In this document: positions 34,495-43,838 of the stretch, piece after piece
How positions within the stretch are numbered: the stretch's first letter is position 1
How the letters are laid out: every line of letters starts with the position of its first letter
DNA from: CAYPNF01 sp964411985
Lineage (GTDB): Bacteria > Verrucomicrobiota > Verrucomicrobiia > Limisphaerales > J093
DNA length: 64,000 nucleotides
Assembly: GCA_964411985.1 (NCBI GenBank)
Contig: CAYPNF010000001.1
Location: forward strand, 1 to 64,000
Direction of reading: 5' to 3'
Position numbers and translations under genes: made by a program
Notes under the pieces: model-generated
The model's database searches: none
Told to the model about the DNA's origin: nothing
Seen by the model: the letters and a program-made list of their open reading frames with translations, nothing else

Positions 34495-35505
34495 CTATCC
34501 CCTTGGCGGTCCCAAGCCGTATCTGTCATTCACCCCGCGAGACACCCTGATCAACTCCCTCTCGCGTTGGGGCGAAAACGACACAGCTATCTCCTTCCCA
34601 GCAAGCGCAACTCGCATATCCTTCAGGGTAAGTGCAGGATCCGTCAAAGTAAGGCCGGCAGCTTGAGCCTTTGCGTTGCACACGTCCATCAGACTGCTCC
34701 GCGGGCCTTGCTCTGGACGGAAGAGGGGGAGTTCAAACTCGGTCACACCAGCGCCTTGGAGGATCTCCGCCGGAACCCAAACCATTGCTTCAGGATCCAG
34801 AAGATGCATGAACTCCCTCCAGGTGAACCTGGGGCCGGCGAGGTGAAATGCGCCGCCAAGATCCTTTTCCACCACGGTCCGGACAAAGTGGGCGAGGTCA
34901 CGCACGTCGATCACCTGCAAGTGATCGGAACCATCGCCCGGTGCGAGCATTTCCCCACCCTGCCCTGCGCGGTGAACCCAGTAGGAGTAACGGCCTCTGG
35001 GATCATGGGGCCCGACGACGATTTGCGGCCGGAGAAGGGTGCATCGATCGCCATGGATCTCAAGGACAAGGTCTTCGCAGGCGACCTTCAGCGGACCGTA
35101 GGTATCGGCGTCGATCTCTACCACCTCCTCACGGGCAGGAGGCAGTCGAGGATGGGTCTCGAGGACGGGCCGCAGTTGGGGATCCCCGTAAACGCTCACG
35201 GCGCTGACAAACACGTACCGTCCCACCCGAGCGCGCAACGTTTCGGCGCTGGGCCGCACTTGGCGCGGCGTATACCCGCTGACGTCCACACAGGCATCCC
35301 AGCACGCATTCCCGAGAGCGCTTAGTCCCAAGGCGCCTTCGTCGCGGTCACCGCGTAATCTCTCCACTTCGGCGGGCAGGTCATCGGGCGTCTTGCCGCG
35401 ATTCAGGGTACTCACGCCATGTCCGGACATCAGCAAAGTCTCCACGATCTGCCGTCCGATAAACTGGGTGCCGCCGAGGACCAGGATTCTCATGTCCAAG
35501 CCCAT
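34495..35505 (-). CDS. NAD-dependent epimerase/reductase (extended SDR)
   Basis: Protein of 336 aa. A GGAGG sequence 7 bp upstream supports ATG 35505 over the inner ATG at 35493. The Rossmann nucleotide-binding motif is ILVLGGTQFIGRQIVETLL (GGTxFIG). The active-site region carries Tyr and Lys at VYG and YGPLKVACED, consistent with the SDR Y-x-x-x-K motif, followed by RPQIVVGPHDPRGRYSYWVH. The family contains sugar-nucleotide epimerases, reductases and chloroplast CSP41-like proteins; the substrate cannot be deduced. It is transcribed divergently from the sigma-membrane fusion gene. Confidence 0.85.
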   Translation of the reverse strand: MGLDMRILVLGGTQFIGRQIVETLLMSGHGVSTLNRGKTPDDLPAEVERLRGDRDEGALGLSALGNACWDACVDVSGYTPRQVRPSAETLRARVGRYVFVSAVSVYGDPQLRPVLETHPRLPPAREEVVEIDADTYGPLKVACEDLVLEIHGDRCTLLRPQIVVGPHDPRGRYSYWVHRAGQGGEMLAPGDGSDHLQVIDVRDLAHFVRTVVEKDLGGAFHLAGPRFTWREFMHLLDPEAMVWVPAEILQGAGVTEFELPLFRPEQGPRSSLMDVCNAKAQAAGLTLTDPALTLKDMRVALAGKEIAVSFSPQRERELIRVSRGVNDRYGLGPPRG

Positions 35506-35578
35506 ACTTTGCCTCCACCTAATTCACAACGCAAATAACTTATCCCAAGCCACTTGAGAACATGTAGCCCGCAAACAT

Positions 35579-35605
35579 CTTCTCCTCCGCACTGAGGAGG
35601 AGAAG
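35579..35605 (+). promoter_or_regulatory. Leader hairpin upstream of the membrane-fused sigma factor
   Basis: CTTCTCCTCC, 7-nt loop, GGAGGAGAAG: a perfect 10-bp stem in the 156-bp divergent gap, 57 bp before the sigma gene's ATG. The right arm carries a Shine-Dalgarno-like GGAGG. It could be a terminator or attenuator, or a structured leader element. Confidence 0.45.
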
Positions 35606-35661
35606 AAGCCACTAAGAAACCTTGTCACCTCTTGGCGCTTCCCAACCACTACAGCTGCGAT

Positions 35662-37797
35662 ATGATGACACTCAGGATGATGCCAGTGACCGATAGTGCG
35701 GATGCGGAGTTAGTCCACGCCAGTCTCGCAGGGGATCGGGAGGCCTTCGGACAAATCGTCTCACGCTATCAATCGCTGGTCTGCTCTCTTGCTTACAGCG
35801 CTACCGGAAGTCTGAGTCAGAGCGAGGATATCGCCCAGGAGACTTTCCTTACCGCATGGAAACGCCTATCCTCCCTGCGCGAGCCCGTGAAACTGCGAGC
35901 CTGGCTTTGCGGTGTGGCGAGTAACCTCATCAGCAGTTCGCTGCGGTCCCAGGGCAGGGAACCAAGCCATCGCGCGGAATCGCTCGAGGAGATTCCTGAA
36001 TCGCATTCCCCGGAGCCCCTGCCGGTAGACCGGGCCATCAGCCAGGAGGAAGCGCAAATCCTGTGGCGCTCGCTCGAGCGGATTCCGGAGACCTACCGCA
36101 CACCGCTGGTGCTCTTCTACCGGGAACACCATTCCGTGGAAGCGGTCGCCCAGAAGTTGGACCTGACCGAGGAGACCGTCCGGCAGCGCCTTTCCCGCGG
36201 ACGAAAGATGCTGCAGGAGGAGGTGCTCGGATTTGTGGAGGTGGCCCTGGAACGAACCGCACCTGGAAGAACGTTCACCCTGGGAGTGGTCGCGGCTCTT
36301 CCCCTTGCCATCACCTCCGCCGAAGCGGCAGCCACCGGCGCGGCACTGGCCAAGGTTGGCGCCGGGGCGAAAAGCGCCCTTTCCTGGGCAGCTCTGGGCA
36401 GCCTCCTGGCCATGGTGGGAGCGATTGTGTTTTCCTGGAAGACGGCGGTCGATGAATCGACCTCGCCCCGCGAAAGACGGCTCATGGTAAGGATGGGGTG
36501 GTTTCAGGTTGTCTTTTTCGTACTCTCCCTGGGTGCTGCCTTGTACGTGCTTCCTAGGTTTACCCAACAACCCCTCGCTCTCGGAATCGGACTCGCCCTG
36601 CTGCTCTTGGCGAACGTCATCAATGGGGTCCTGATGACCGATTTCTTGAGCCATCGCCGCACGCAAATTCAGATGGAGGAAGGGGTTCTACTCGATCCTG
36701 AATCCGCCACGTTCGGCCCCGAGGGGCAGCACAACGCCCTGCGGAAAGCCATCAAGTTCTCGCTGCCTTTTCTGCTCCTCTTTCTCGTCGGGAGTTTCGG
36801 CCTGCCGTGGAAAGAGCATCCGGCCCGCTGTGCGATAGTGGTTGGCGCGGAGACTTTGATCCTCCTCTGGGCAATCCGCAGGTACTATCGGACGCTGACT
36901 TTCCAAATCCAGCCACCCGCGACGCCCTCGAAGCTGCGGAAGTTCCTGACGCACCCCCTCGTGTTGTTTCCGCTGATCATGCTGGGAGCCGGGTTGCTGG
37001 GAGGCATGCTACCCATCTTCCTCCGCCCGAACGCGGCCGGGTCGGCAATTCCCCAGATCCCTTGGCTTCGGTCTCTCAGTCTCTCCCTCTTGGTCGGTTT
37101 GCCCGTATACGGGGTATTCGCTCTTTTCTTCATCTGGAAAAGGAAGCAGACCACACTCTCTCCGCAGGCAGCGGTTGACAAAGCCTGCGCGCGGTTTTTG
37201 AAGCAGCGCCACCTGACTCCGGACCAGGCCTCACGCCTGAAAGAGTTGGTCGTGAAAAAGACCACGGAGCAAGTGCGCAGCAGCATGGCCCTGATGAACC
37301 GAAAGCTCACCGCGCCGCAGCGCGCGGAAATAGGCGCGCAACTGAAGGCCCAAGCAGATAGGTTCAACGCGCAAATCCGGGAGGCCCTCGGAGAGGAGAC
37401 TTGCCTAGCCTACCTCGCCTACGAAAAGTCCGTCCCGGACCAGACAGCTATTGATCAGTTCCAGGCCAAATCAGCTCGAACCCCAAGGGCCTTGACCCAG
37501 GAACGAGTGGAACAGCTGATTGAGGCAATCACCCAAGCCCGGGCGAAGTTCCCTTGGACTACCGATCTGAGCCGGCGCGATCTGAGTGCCGGGGGCTACA
37601 CGGCGGCTTTCGCCATGGAGCACATCGAGACATTCGCCGAGGAGGAGGAGTTGTTCGAACGACAGTTCTTGCCCACCGTAGAGCGTATCCTGCGACCGGA
37701 CCAATTAGCCGCTTTCGGAGCTTTCCTGAAACGCCAGCGCCAGACGCAAATCACTGGCTACAAAATGGTGGCCAGGCTCTTTGGCCCCCGCTCGTAA
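35662..37797 (+). CDS. ECF sigma factor fused to a polytopic membrane domain
   Basis: Protein of 711 aa from ATG 35662; starts at 35677 or 35680 are also possible. Residues ~10-180 are an ECF sigma factor: region 2 (EAFGQIVSRYQSLVCSLAYS, then SEDIAQETFLTAWKRL) and region 4 (LERIPETYRTPLVLFYREHH, then EAVAQKLDLTEETVRQRLSR). After a Gly/Ala-rich segment come about seven hydrophobic helices between residues 205 and 495 (FQVVFFVLSLGAALYVLPRF and LFPLIMLGAGLLGGMLPIFL among them). The last ~200 residues are a soluble helical domain (LTPDQASRLKELVVKKTTEQ). The design suggests a membrane-tethered sigma factor that carries its own regulator. No separate anti-sigma gene is adjacent. Confidence 0.85.
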   Translation: MMTLRMMPVTDSADAELVHASLAGDREAFGQIVSRYQSLVCSLAYSATGSLSQSEDIAQETFLTAWKRLSSLREPVKLRAWLCGVASNLISSSLRSQGREPSHRAESLEEIPESHSPEPLPVDRAISQEEAQILWRSLERIPETYRTPLVLFYREHHSVEAVAQKLDLTEETVRQRLSRGRKMLQEEVLGFVEVALERTAPGRTFTLGVVAALPLAITSAEAAATGAALAKVGAGAKSALSWAALGSLLAMVGAIVFSWKTAVDESTSPRERRLMVRMGWFQVVFFVLSLGAALYVLPRFTQQPLALGIGLALLLLANVINGVLMTDFLSHRRTQIQMEEGVLLDPESATFGPEGQHNALRKAIKFSLPFLLLFLVGSFGLPWKEHPARCAIVVGAETLILLWAIRRYYRTLTFQIQPPATPSKLRKFLTHPLVLFPLIMLGAGLLGGMLPIFLRPNAAGSAIPQIPWLRSLSLSLLVGLPVYGVFALFFIWKRKQTTLSPQAAVDKACARFLKQRHLTPDQASRLKELVVKKTTEQVRSSMALMNRKLTAPQRAEIGAQLKAQADRFNAQIREALGEETCLAYLAYEKSVPDQTAIDQFQAKSARTPRALTQERVEQLIEAITQARAKFPWTTDLSRRDLSAGGYTAAFAMEHIETFAEEEELFERQFLPTVERILRPDQLAAFGAFLKRQRQTQITGYKMVARLFGPRS

Positions 37798-38003
37798 ACT
37801 CACCCCCCCGTAGCCGTGCCCGGAAGGGCGCGTTGTCGGCCGGCAAGGGGAAAAGTCACTCGCCTTTTGCCAAAGGCGACTACTCGGAAGTGGGCTGAAC
37901 AAGCAGAGAGGTTCCTTCGAACTTGCATGTGACCTGCAATAAGTCTACAAAACCCGGGCATAACACCGCGACCCGCTTCTCCGAAGCGAACGATTTCTTA
38001 GAT

Positions 38004-39143
38004 ATGAACAAACGCGAGTTCTTAGTGGGGACAAGCCTCTTGGGCATGGCAAGCTGGGCCGGGGCAACGTCGGCCGCGGCACCCGAACAAACCGCCGCCC
38101 GGCGCACTTCCGTTTTCAACGTTCTCGATTTCGGCGCCAAAGGCGACGGCCAGACGCCCGATTCGGAGGCCATCCAAAAGGCACTCGATGCGGCGGGGAC
38201 CGTCGGTGGCACAGTCTATTTCCCGGCGGGACGGTATCTCTGTCACGACCTGAAGGTTCACCCGCACACGACCGTGTTGGCCGAGCCCCAGTGGGGGTAC
38301 CGCGGCGACGCGGGCGCCATGCTGCTTCTTGATTCCGACGAGGCGGATTGCCTGCTCAACATCACCGGTGCCTTCGGCGCACACCTCCGCGGACTTTTCC
38401 TGCAGGGACGGCGGGAGGCGAAAAAGGCCATTCACGGCGTCTTCCTCAACAACCAGGAGAAGTACAGTCCGAAGGAGGACGCTGTCGTGATCGACGACTG
38501 CAAAATCGAGAGGTTTTCGGGCCACGGAGTCCAGCTGTTGCGCATCTGGCTCTTCATCATCCGTCACAGCATCATGCAGGGCAACCGAGGGTGCGGGGTT
38601 CAGATCACCGGCTGGGATGGCTTTGTGACGGACAACCAGCTCTCCGGGAACGGAAGTCACGGCTTCGCCTGCGATTCCGTCGGCGCGACGGTCATGTTCA
38701 CGGCAAATCGGGTGGAATGGAACAACGGTTATGGTCTCTACCTCTGTGCCGGCGATGCCTGGAACGTGACCGGCAACTGTTTTGATCGGAATTGGGGTGC
38801 CGGCATCTGCGCGATGAAGATGCGCACCACCACCATCACCGGCAACGTCTTCAGGCGCTGCGGAAAGGACAGTCACCTGCTTGCTGAAGGGGAACGTTCC
38901 TGCCAGGTCCGGCTGGAGGAGTGCAGCGGACTGACCTTTGTCTCCAACGTGTGCGCGGCGGGTCGCGACGATGGTGGCAAGGGCGATTACACCCCCCAGT
39001 TCGGATTCATCCTGCGCAAACTCAGTTACACCGTCATTTCATCCAACACCCTGTTTCGAGGCTTCACGAAAGAGATGACGACAGACCAGGGTGAACACGG
39101 TCCAGATTACGTCTTTGCCAACAACGTTGGCTGCCCGATGTAA
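38004..39143 (+). CDS. Exported right-handed beta-helix (pectate-lyase-superfamily) protein
   Basis: Protein of 379 aa from ATG 38004. The N-terminus (MNKREFLVGTSLLGMASWAG) resembles a twin-arginine signal with KR in place of RR. The mature start FNVLDFGAKGDGQTPDSEAI is the pectate-lyase-3/phage tailspike signature. Successive Asn- and Gly-rich coils follow (MQGNRGCGVQITGWDGFVTD, VEWNNGYGLYLCAGDAWNVT, NCFDRNWGAGICAMKMRTTT), forming a parallel beta-helix. Polysaccharide lyase or glycosidase activity is possible but no catalytic residues can be assigned. It is a stand-alone plus-strand gene. Confidence 0.87.
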   Translation: MNKREFLVGTSLLGMASWAGATSAAAPEQTAARRTSVFNVLDFGAKGDGQTPDSEAIQKALDAAGTVGGTVYFPAGRYLCHDLKVHPHTTVLAEPQWGYRGDAGAMLLLDSDEADCLLNITGAFGAHLRGLFLQGRREAKKAIHGVFLNNQEKYSPKEDAVVIDDCKIERFSGHGVQLLRIWLFIIRHSIMQGNRGCGVQITGWDGFVTDNQLSGNGSHGFACDSVGATVMFTANRVEWNNGYGLYLCAGDAWNVTGNCFDRNWGAGICAMKMRTTTITGNVFRRCGKDSHLLAEGERSCQVRLEECSGLTFVSNVCAAGRDDGGKGDYTPQFGFILRKLSYTVISSNTLFRGFTKEMTTDQGEHGPDYVFANNVGCPM

Positions 39144-39146
39144 TCT

Positions 39147-39509
39147 TTAGCGCTGAACGCCAAAGAGATAGGTGAACCAAATGGGGTTCAGGGAGCCGAG
39201 CGGGCCTTTCAACTTCTCCAATTCACCAGCTGGGCCGTGCACCTCAACTCGTTGGATGTCCGCCATTTTCAACAGTGGCCCCAACAATGCGTCCACGTTG
39301 GCGAGATGCTCCAGCAAGCCATCCGCCCCCAGGTAGGCTTCCCGGCAGAACACCACGTCGCCACTCATGGTAAAATCATAGTAGAGGTTCTTGGTCTCCG
39401 CCTTGGTCTTCTCGAGGAAGGCGGGCAAAGCGGCCTTAAAGGCTTCGAGTTTGCCGGGGTGAATCTTGAAGTAGGGGTGAATGCTAACGACGTTCGCGTG
39501 CGTGCTCAT
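39147..39509 (-). CDS. Antibiotic-biosynthesis-monooxygenase-like (ABM fold) protein
   Basis: Protein of 120 aa from ATG 39509; the longer frame to 39665 runs into repeats and is rejected. It has the ferredoxin-like ABM-domain pattern: VSIHPYFKIHPGKLEAFKAA, then FLEKTKAETKNLYYDFTMSG and DVVFCREAYLGADGLLEHLA. ABM proteins include quinol monooxygenases and heme or quinone-handling enzymes, but many are uncharacterised. The C-terminal extension (GSLNPIWFTYLFG) is a feature I cannot place. It is convergent with the beta-helix gene, with 3 bp between the stops. Confidence 0.75.
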   Translation of the reverse strand: MSTHANVVSIHPYFKIHPGKLEAFKAALPAFLEKTKAETKNLYYDFTMSGDVVFCREAYLGADGLLEHLANVDALLGPLLKMADIQRVEVHGPAGELEKLKGPLGSLNPIWFTYLFGVQR

Positions 39510-39633
39510 GAATGGATGTAATTGTGACCTCAATCTGACATGACATGCGGGTGGATGCACGCCTTTTGTTGACTTCGGAAACAGGCAGGGCCAAACGACC
39601 TTCCATCCTCGCTCAGAGCGGCTCGTCCTACCC

Positions 39634-39694
39634 GGTAGGGACGAACCCCTGGGCCGTCCGTGCACCTCGGAAATCGCAGCGCGATGTTCCTACC
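39634..39694 (-). repeat. Dispersed 61-bp palindromic element, copy 2 (inverted)
   Basis: GGTAGGGAC at one end and GTTCCTACC at the other; the reverse complement aligns along its whole length with 9078-9138, including the ATCGCGCTGCGAT hairpin core. It lies in the 261-bp gap 39510-39770. A further palindrome in that gap (GGTCGGAGACCG, 39754-39765) reaches almost to the uppP stop codon. Confidence 0.75.
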
Positions 39695-39770
39695 TACCAC
39701 TGCCCCTTCCGTGGTAGGGGAAGGCTCTCCGCAGCCCGCCATCTCCGTGGCGCGGTCGGAGACCGACGCC

Positions 39771-40559
39771 CTACCGCAAAGCGAGTAGGAGCAACAAGCC
39801 GAGGCCCACGCGATACCAGCCAAATCCCACAAAGGTGTGACTCTGGACATAGCGCAGCAGCCACTTTACGACCACAAAGGAAACGATCGCCGAGACCACC
39901 GTTCCCAAGACCAGCATACCCCAGTTCTCAGGCGCGGACCCCACCGCCGGATGATTAAGGGCTTTGAAAATCTTCAGGCCTCCCGCCGCCAGCATCGTAG
40001 GGATCCCCACCAGGAAAGAAAACTCCGTCGCAGCAGGCCGCGCCAGGCCCAATCCAAGCATGATCAGGATCGTCGCCCCCGACCTCGAGGTGCCTGGGAA
40101 CACCGCGGCGATCAGCTGTCCGACCCCCACCGCGGTGGCCACAAGCCAGGTGATTTCATCGGTCAACTTCTTGCCCTTCAGCATCCCCTCCACCACGATG
40201 AACAGGATTCCACCGATGAGCAGGGCCAGAGCCACCGGTCGTGGCTCCTCTGGCAGCTTGAAGTGGAGCTTTTCGAGGATCACGCCTCCCACCCCGGTCA
40301 GGAAGAATGCCCATGCCACCTTAACGATGAAATCCTGGGTCGCCTTCTCCCGCCACCCGAACAGAACCTGTTTCACGCGGTCGGAAAACAGCGGAAGCAC
40401 CGCCAACACCGCGCCCGACTGGATCACGATGTTAAACAGATCCGTCTGGCGCGGCAGCCAACGCTCCGCAATGAGCAGATGCCCGGTCGAGGAGACCGGC
40501 AGGAATTCGGTGATTCCTTCGATGATCCCGAGAATCACAATAGCTAACCATTCAGGCAT
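39771..40559 (-). CDS. uppP: Undecaprenyl-diphosphatase (UppP/BacA)
   Basis: Protein of 262 aa from ATG 40559; the longer frame to 40724 is rejected. Family motifs are intact: GIIEGITEFLPVSSTGHLLI (residues 11-30, with catalytic Glu and the S-S-T-G-H box) and the PGTSRSGATI box (about residue 168). Eight hydrophobic helices fit the family. It dephosphorylates undecaprenyl pyrophosphate on the outer face of the inner membrane to recycle the peptidoglycan lipid carrier, and loss or gain alters bacitracin resistance. It lies 162 bp downstream of comEC on the same strand. Confidence 0.95.
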   Translation of the reverse strand: MPEWLAIVILGIIEGITEFLPVSSTGHLLIAERWLPRQTDLFNIVIQSGAVLAVLPLFSDRVKQVLFGWREKATQDFIVKVAWAFFLTGVGGVILEKLHFKLPEEPRPVALALLIGGILFIVVEGMLKGKKLTDEITWLVATAVGVGQLIAAVFPGTSRSGATILIMLGLGLARPAATEFSFLVGIPTMLAAGGLKIFKALNHPAVGSAPENWGMLVLGTVVSAIVSFVVVKWLLRYVQSHTFVGFGWYRVGLGLLLLLALR

Positions 40560-40720
40560 GCGAGGCGTTAGACCGGATTTTTCAGCCCAAAGCAAGCTCC
40601 AACTCGGCCCGTCTCTGGGCCCAAAGGACCATGACAGCACACGCGAAAAGGCAGCGCATCGAAACTCAAGAGTCTTCTTCCCCCTACCTTTGCTTCTCGT
40701 TCCTCTCAGCCCAACCCTGG

Positions 40721-43111
40721 TCAAAGGCGCACCCAGCCCCAGCAGAACTTCATCGTGATCGATCCGTCCTCAGATGCAAACCGGCTTTGGATTCCCCGTC
40801 GCGCCAACCGGCCCTTGAGGCGCCGAATGGTTTCGGTGGAAATCCGCCCGTCCAGGTCTTGGAAGAGCACCCATCGAGGGCGCACGGCGTCGAGGAACCG
40901 ATCTCCCAGCGGATCCCCATTCGCAGGCGAGCTGGCAACCAAGACATCCGCCTGGAGGTTCTGAGCCGACTCCAGAAGCTGGCTTTGCCCGCGCGGGCTG
41001 AGATCAGGAACGATCAGCACCCTCCTTCCTTGGATGTCCCCGACGAGCACCACAGGCTGATCATCTCCCGCCGAGCGTTTGTCGGCATCCGCTGGAAACA
41101 TCACTCTCCAGGCTCCGGCCTCGGTTCCGGCAATGGCACTCGCCACCTTGATTCCATGCTCTTCAGCACAGCGAAGCGCCGATTTCAGACTGCTGGAGCG
41201 TTGTGTCGCCGCAGGGGCCAACAGGTGCTCGATGGGCATGGACTCGAGCAGGTACGTCACGCCTCCCACATGCCGAGCGTCGCCGTGCGAGAGGACGAGC
41301 CAAGGCACGGAATTGTACCCCAGCGATCGCAGGTAAGGCACCATGGTGAATTCGCCATCCAACGACCCTCCGGCGTCAATCACCACGTCCCTGTGTTGTC
41401 CTGGTTGATCCACCACCACCGCAAACGCACCGCGAAGCGCGGGAAGAACCAACCGCGAGGTCCGGCACTCCACCGTCACCAGAAGGGCTGTTCCCACAAT
41501 CCCGCCAAACGACAGTCCCCAAATCCAACGTCGCCGGGAAGAGGGTTCCCACCAGCCCAACCCGAGCAGAATGAGCAGAGCCAAGTAGATCAACATCATC
41601 CAAACCGGCGGGGCGGGCACGTAGAACCACCCGTAGGGCCAGGAGGAGCACCATCGACAAAAGCGGCTCATCAGCGACATCCAAAGCCACGCGCTGTGGT
41701 TCAATAACTCCGTCACCCAAGAGAGCCATTCGGCCGTCAGGATCGCTCCCAGGTTGCACATGAGAGCGAGACTGCTGAGCGGCACCACCAACAGGTTCGC
41801 CAGCAATCCGACCGGACTCGCGAGATGGAAGTAGTGCAGCGTAAGGGGCAGGCACCCGATCCAGGCCGCCAGCGAGGTGGCTAGGGCCGTCGCCAAGGCT
41901 TGCAGAGCGAACCAAAACCAATTTTCCCAAAACGGGATCGTCGACGCGGCCCGCAGCGGATCCGGTCGCAGCCAGCGATGAAATCCCTTCTGTAATGGCT
42001 GAACCAGTAGAGCCAGGCTCAGTACAGCCAGGAACGAGAGTTGGCAACCGACCGCACCCAACTGACGCGCATCCCAGACGAGAATGAAAAACCCGGCAGC
42101 AGCGAGGGAGTTCACCAAATCGGACGGACGCTTGAGCATCCATCCCACCACGATCACGGTCATCATGATGGTGGAACGGATGGCCGAAGGTTGCCAACCG
42201 GTCGCAGCGGTGTAGAACCAGATCCAAGGGATCACGATCCAACCGCAGGCGTAACGGGGAACCCGAACCACTCGGAGCAATGCCACGAGCATGCCGGACA
42301 TGAGGGCCACGTGCATGCCACTGATCGCAAACACATGCAGGGTGCCGGTCTTCAGGTAGGGCTCCGACACCTCACTCGTCAAGGCCGTCTTCCAACCTAG
42401 GGCCATGCCCCAGAGCAGGTGCAGCGCTTCGTCCTCCCCCGGCAGGCCCAAGGCGAGGATCCGCTGAGCCCAGGGAATGAACTCATCGGCCAGCGCCCGG
42501 ATGCGGTACCGCGAGGTCGGATCCGCCAGAAGCCGCAGTGGTGCACCGGGAGGAGCCCGCAATTGAAAATAGATCCCTTGCCAGGCCAGGTACCGTTGGT
42601 AGTCGAACAACCCGTCCAGCATGGCGCCTGGTGGTTTGGACAAGGTACCTTCGATCTCCACCAAGGCGCCTGTGCGCGGGCCATTCTTGAGTTCCCCTTC
42701 CAGGAAGACGATCACCTGGCCCTCGGCCTGCTGCCAGCGAGCGTGCAGGCGAACTTCCTGCGCCTCCAGAATCAGGAGTGTGCGAGCCTTTTGCTGACCT
42801 CCGCGTTCCTGCAGCCGGAGCCAGGGCGATACCACGATCCGCCCACGCAACACCGCTTCGATCGGCGCCTCGCTCACCACCATTCGCAAATCGGCCACGC
42901 CCGAGAGCTGAGTGAGCTGGGTATAGCGAGCGGCCCCCAGACAGATCAAGACCCCACATGCGAACCATCGACCTCGGGTGGGCATTCGCCAACCCATCAG
43001 GCCCAGGAAAGCAGCCGTCAAAGCCAGCCAGCTGATGGGGAGGGTGACAAAGCACGCCCCCACAATGCCCAGTGCAAAAGATGCTGTAATCGGCACGAAC
43101 GGCCGCTGCAT
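40721..43111 (-). CDS. comEC: ComEC/Rec2-family DNA-uptake channel
   Basis: Protein of 796 aa. The N-terminal DUF4131-type domain (about 1-190) is followed by the competence domain with many transmembrane helices (ALGWKTALTSEVSEPYLKTG and HVFAISGMHVALMSGMLVAL near 250-275; SAIRSTIMMTVIVVG; GAVGCQLSFLAVLSLALLVQ). The C-terminal metallo-beta-lactamase-like domain (about 555-796) reads VLSHGDARHVGGV where family members usually have S-H-x-D-x-D-H-x-G-G, so the second Asp is Arg here and nuclease activity is doubtful. It should form the inner-membrane channel for single-stranded DNA in natural transformation. It follows the VanZ-like gene by 35 bp. Confidence 0.92.
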   Translation of the reverse strand: MQRPFVPITASFALGIVGACFVTLPISWLALTAAFLGLMGWRMPTRGRWFACGVLICLGAARYTQLTQLSGVADLRMVVSEAPIEAVLRGRIVVSPWLRLQERGGQQKARTLLILEAQEVRLHARWQQAEGQVIVFLEGELKNGPRTGALVEIEGTLSKPPGAMLDGLFDYQRYLAWQGIYFQLRAPPGAPLRLLADPTSRYRIRALADEFIPWAQRILALGLPGEDEALHLLWGMALGWKTALTSEVSEPYLKTGTLHVFAISGMHVALMSGMLVALLRVVRVPRYACGWIVIPWIWFYTAATGWQPSAIRSTIMMTVIVVGWMLKRPSDLVNSLAAAGFFILVWDARQLGAVGCQLSFLAVLSLALLVQPLQKGFHRWLRPDPLRAASTIPFWENWFWFALQALATALATSLAAWIGCLPLTLHYFHLASPVGLLANLLVVPLSSLALMCNLGAILTAEWLSWVTELLNHSAWLWMSLMSRFCRWCSSWPYGWFYVPAPPVWMMLIYLALLILLGLGWWEPSSRRRWIWGLSFGGIVGTALLVTVECRTSRLVLPALRGAFAVVVDQPGQHRDVVIDAGGSLDGEFTMVPYLRSLGYNSVPWLVLSHGDARHVGGVTYLLESMPIEHLLAPAATQRSSSLKSALRCAEEHGIKVASAIAGTEAGAWRVMFPADADKRSAGDDQPVVLVGDIQGRRVLIVPDLSPRGQSQLLESAQNLQADVLVASSPANGDPLGDRFLDAVRPRWVLFQDLDGRISTETIRRLKGRLARRGIQSRFASEDGSITMKFCWGWVRL

Positions 43112-43146
43112 ACCCCTCTGTCCTCCTTAACGGACTTTACGCCCAG

Positions 43147-43707
43147 TCACTTCAAAGGTGAAGAATCCCCAGGAACCCGGCCTGCCCCCTCCCCTGCCAA
43201 TCTGCCTGTTGGCATGAGGATTAGCTGCCCGGACTTCTGTGTACCCATCATCTTCGAGAAAACCCACCACAACAGCAGACCGACCCCCACCCCGCCCACA
43301 TCGATCATGACGTCGCGCAAGCTGCCGGACCGCGAAGAAACCATCGTCTGGTGTAGTTCATCTCCCGCCGCATAGGCTCCGCACCCCACCAGGACGCACA
43401 AGGCCAGCTTGGCCGGAGTAAGGCCCACTTTGACCGGACAAGCCCGGCGGAGCGCGCGGACCACGAGAATCGCGAGCACGGCATATTCGGTGACATGGCC
43501 CAGCTTCCGGACAGCCGAGTGGATCCGCTGCAGTTGGCGGGCAGTGACATCGGGTTTGAACCAGCGTACGATGGGGCCAAGGAAGCGGGAAGTGTTGTTG
43601 GAGGAAAGCAACTCCGTAGAGCCCACGAAGATCAAGCTCATCCAGAGCAGAACCGGCAACCAGGGCCGGATCATTGTCCGCCAAACCATAGGGGCATACA
43701 ATTCCAT
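43147..43707 (-). CDS. VanZ-like membrane protein
   Basis: Protein of 186 aa from ATG 43707; ATG 43674 is also plausible. The VanZ pattern is clear: an N-terminal helix (LPVLLWMSLIFVGST), KLGHVTEYAVLAILVVRALR, then AYAAGDELHQTMVSSRSGSL and RDVMIDVGGVGVGLLLWWVF. VanZ proteins contribute low-level teicoplanin resistance in enterococci, while most bacterial homologues have no assigned role. The operon-like position upstream of comEC and uppP suggests a cell-envelope link. Confidence 0.88.
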   Translation of the reverse strand: MELYAPMVWRTMIRPWLPVLLWMSLIFVGSTELLSSNNTSRFLGPIVRWFKPDVTARQLQRIHSAVRKLGHVTEYAVLAILVVRALRRACPVKVGLTPAKLALCVLVGCGAYAAGDELHQTMVSSRSGSLRDVMIDVGGVGVGLLLWWVFSKMMGTQKSGQLILMPTGRLAGEGAGRVPGDSSPLK

Positions 43708-43838
43708 GAACGCCCGGGACTTCAAGCGGGAACTGATGAAACCGCAACCTTGGATCAAATGCATTTTACCTCCATCTCCTCGAAACGCGTTTGAGTTTGC
43801 TTAATCCGGCGGGATTTGGCAATGAAGCTCTTGGCGAT

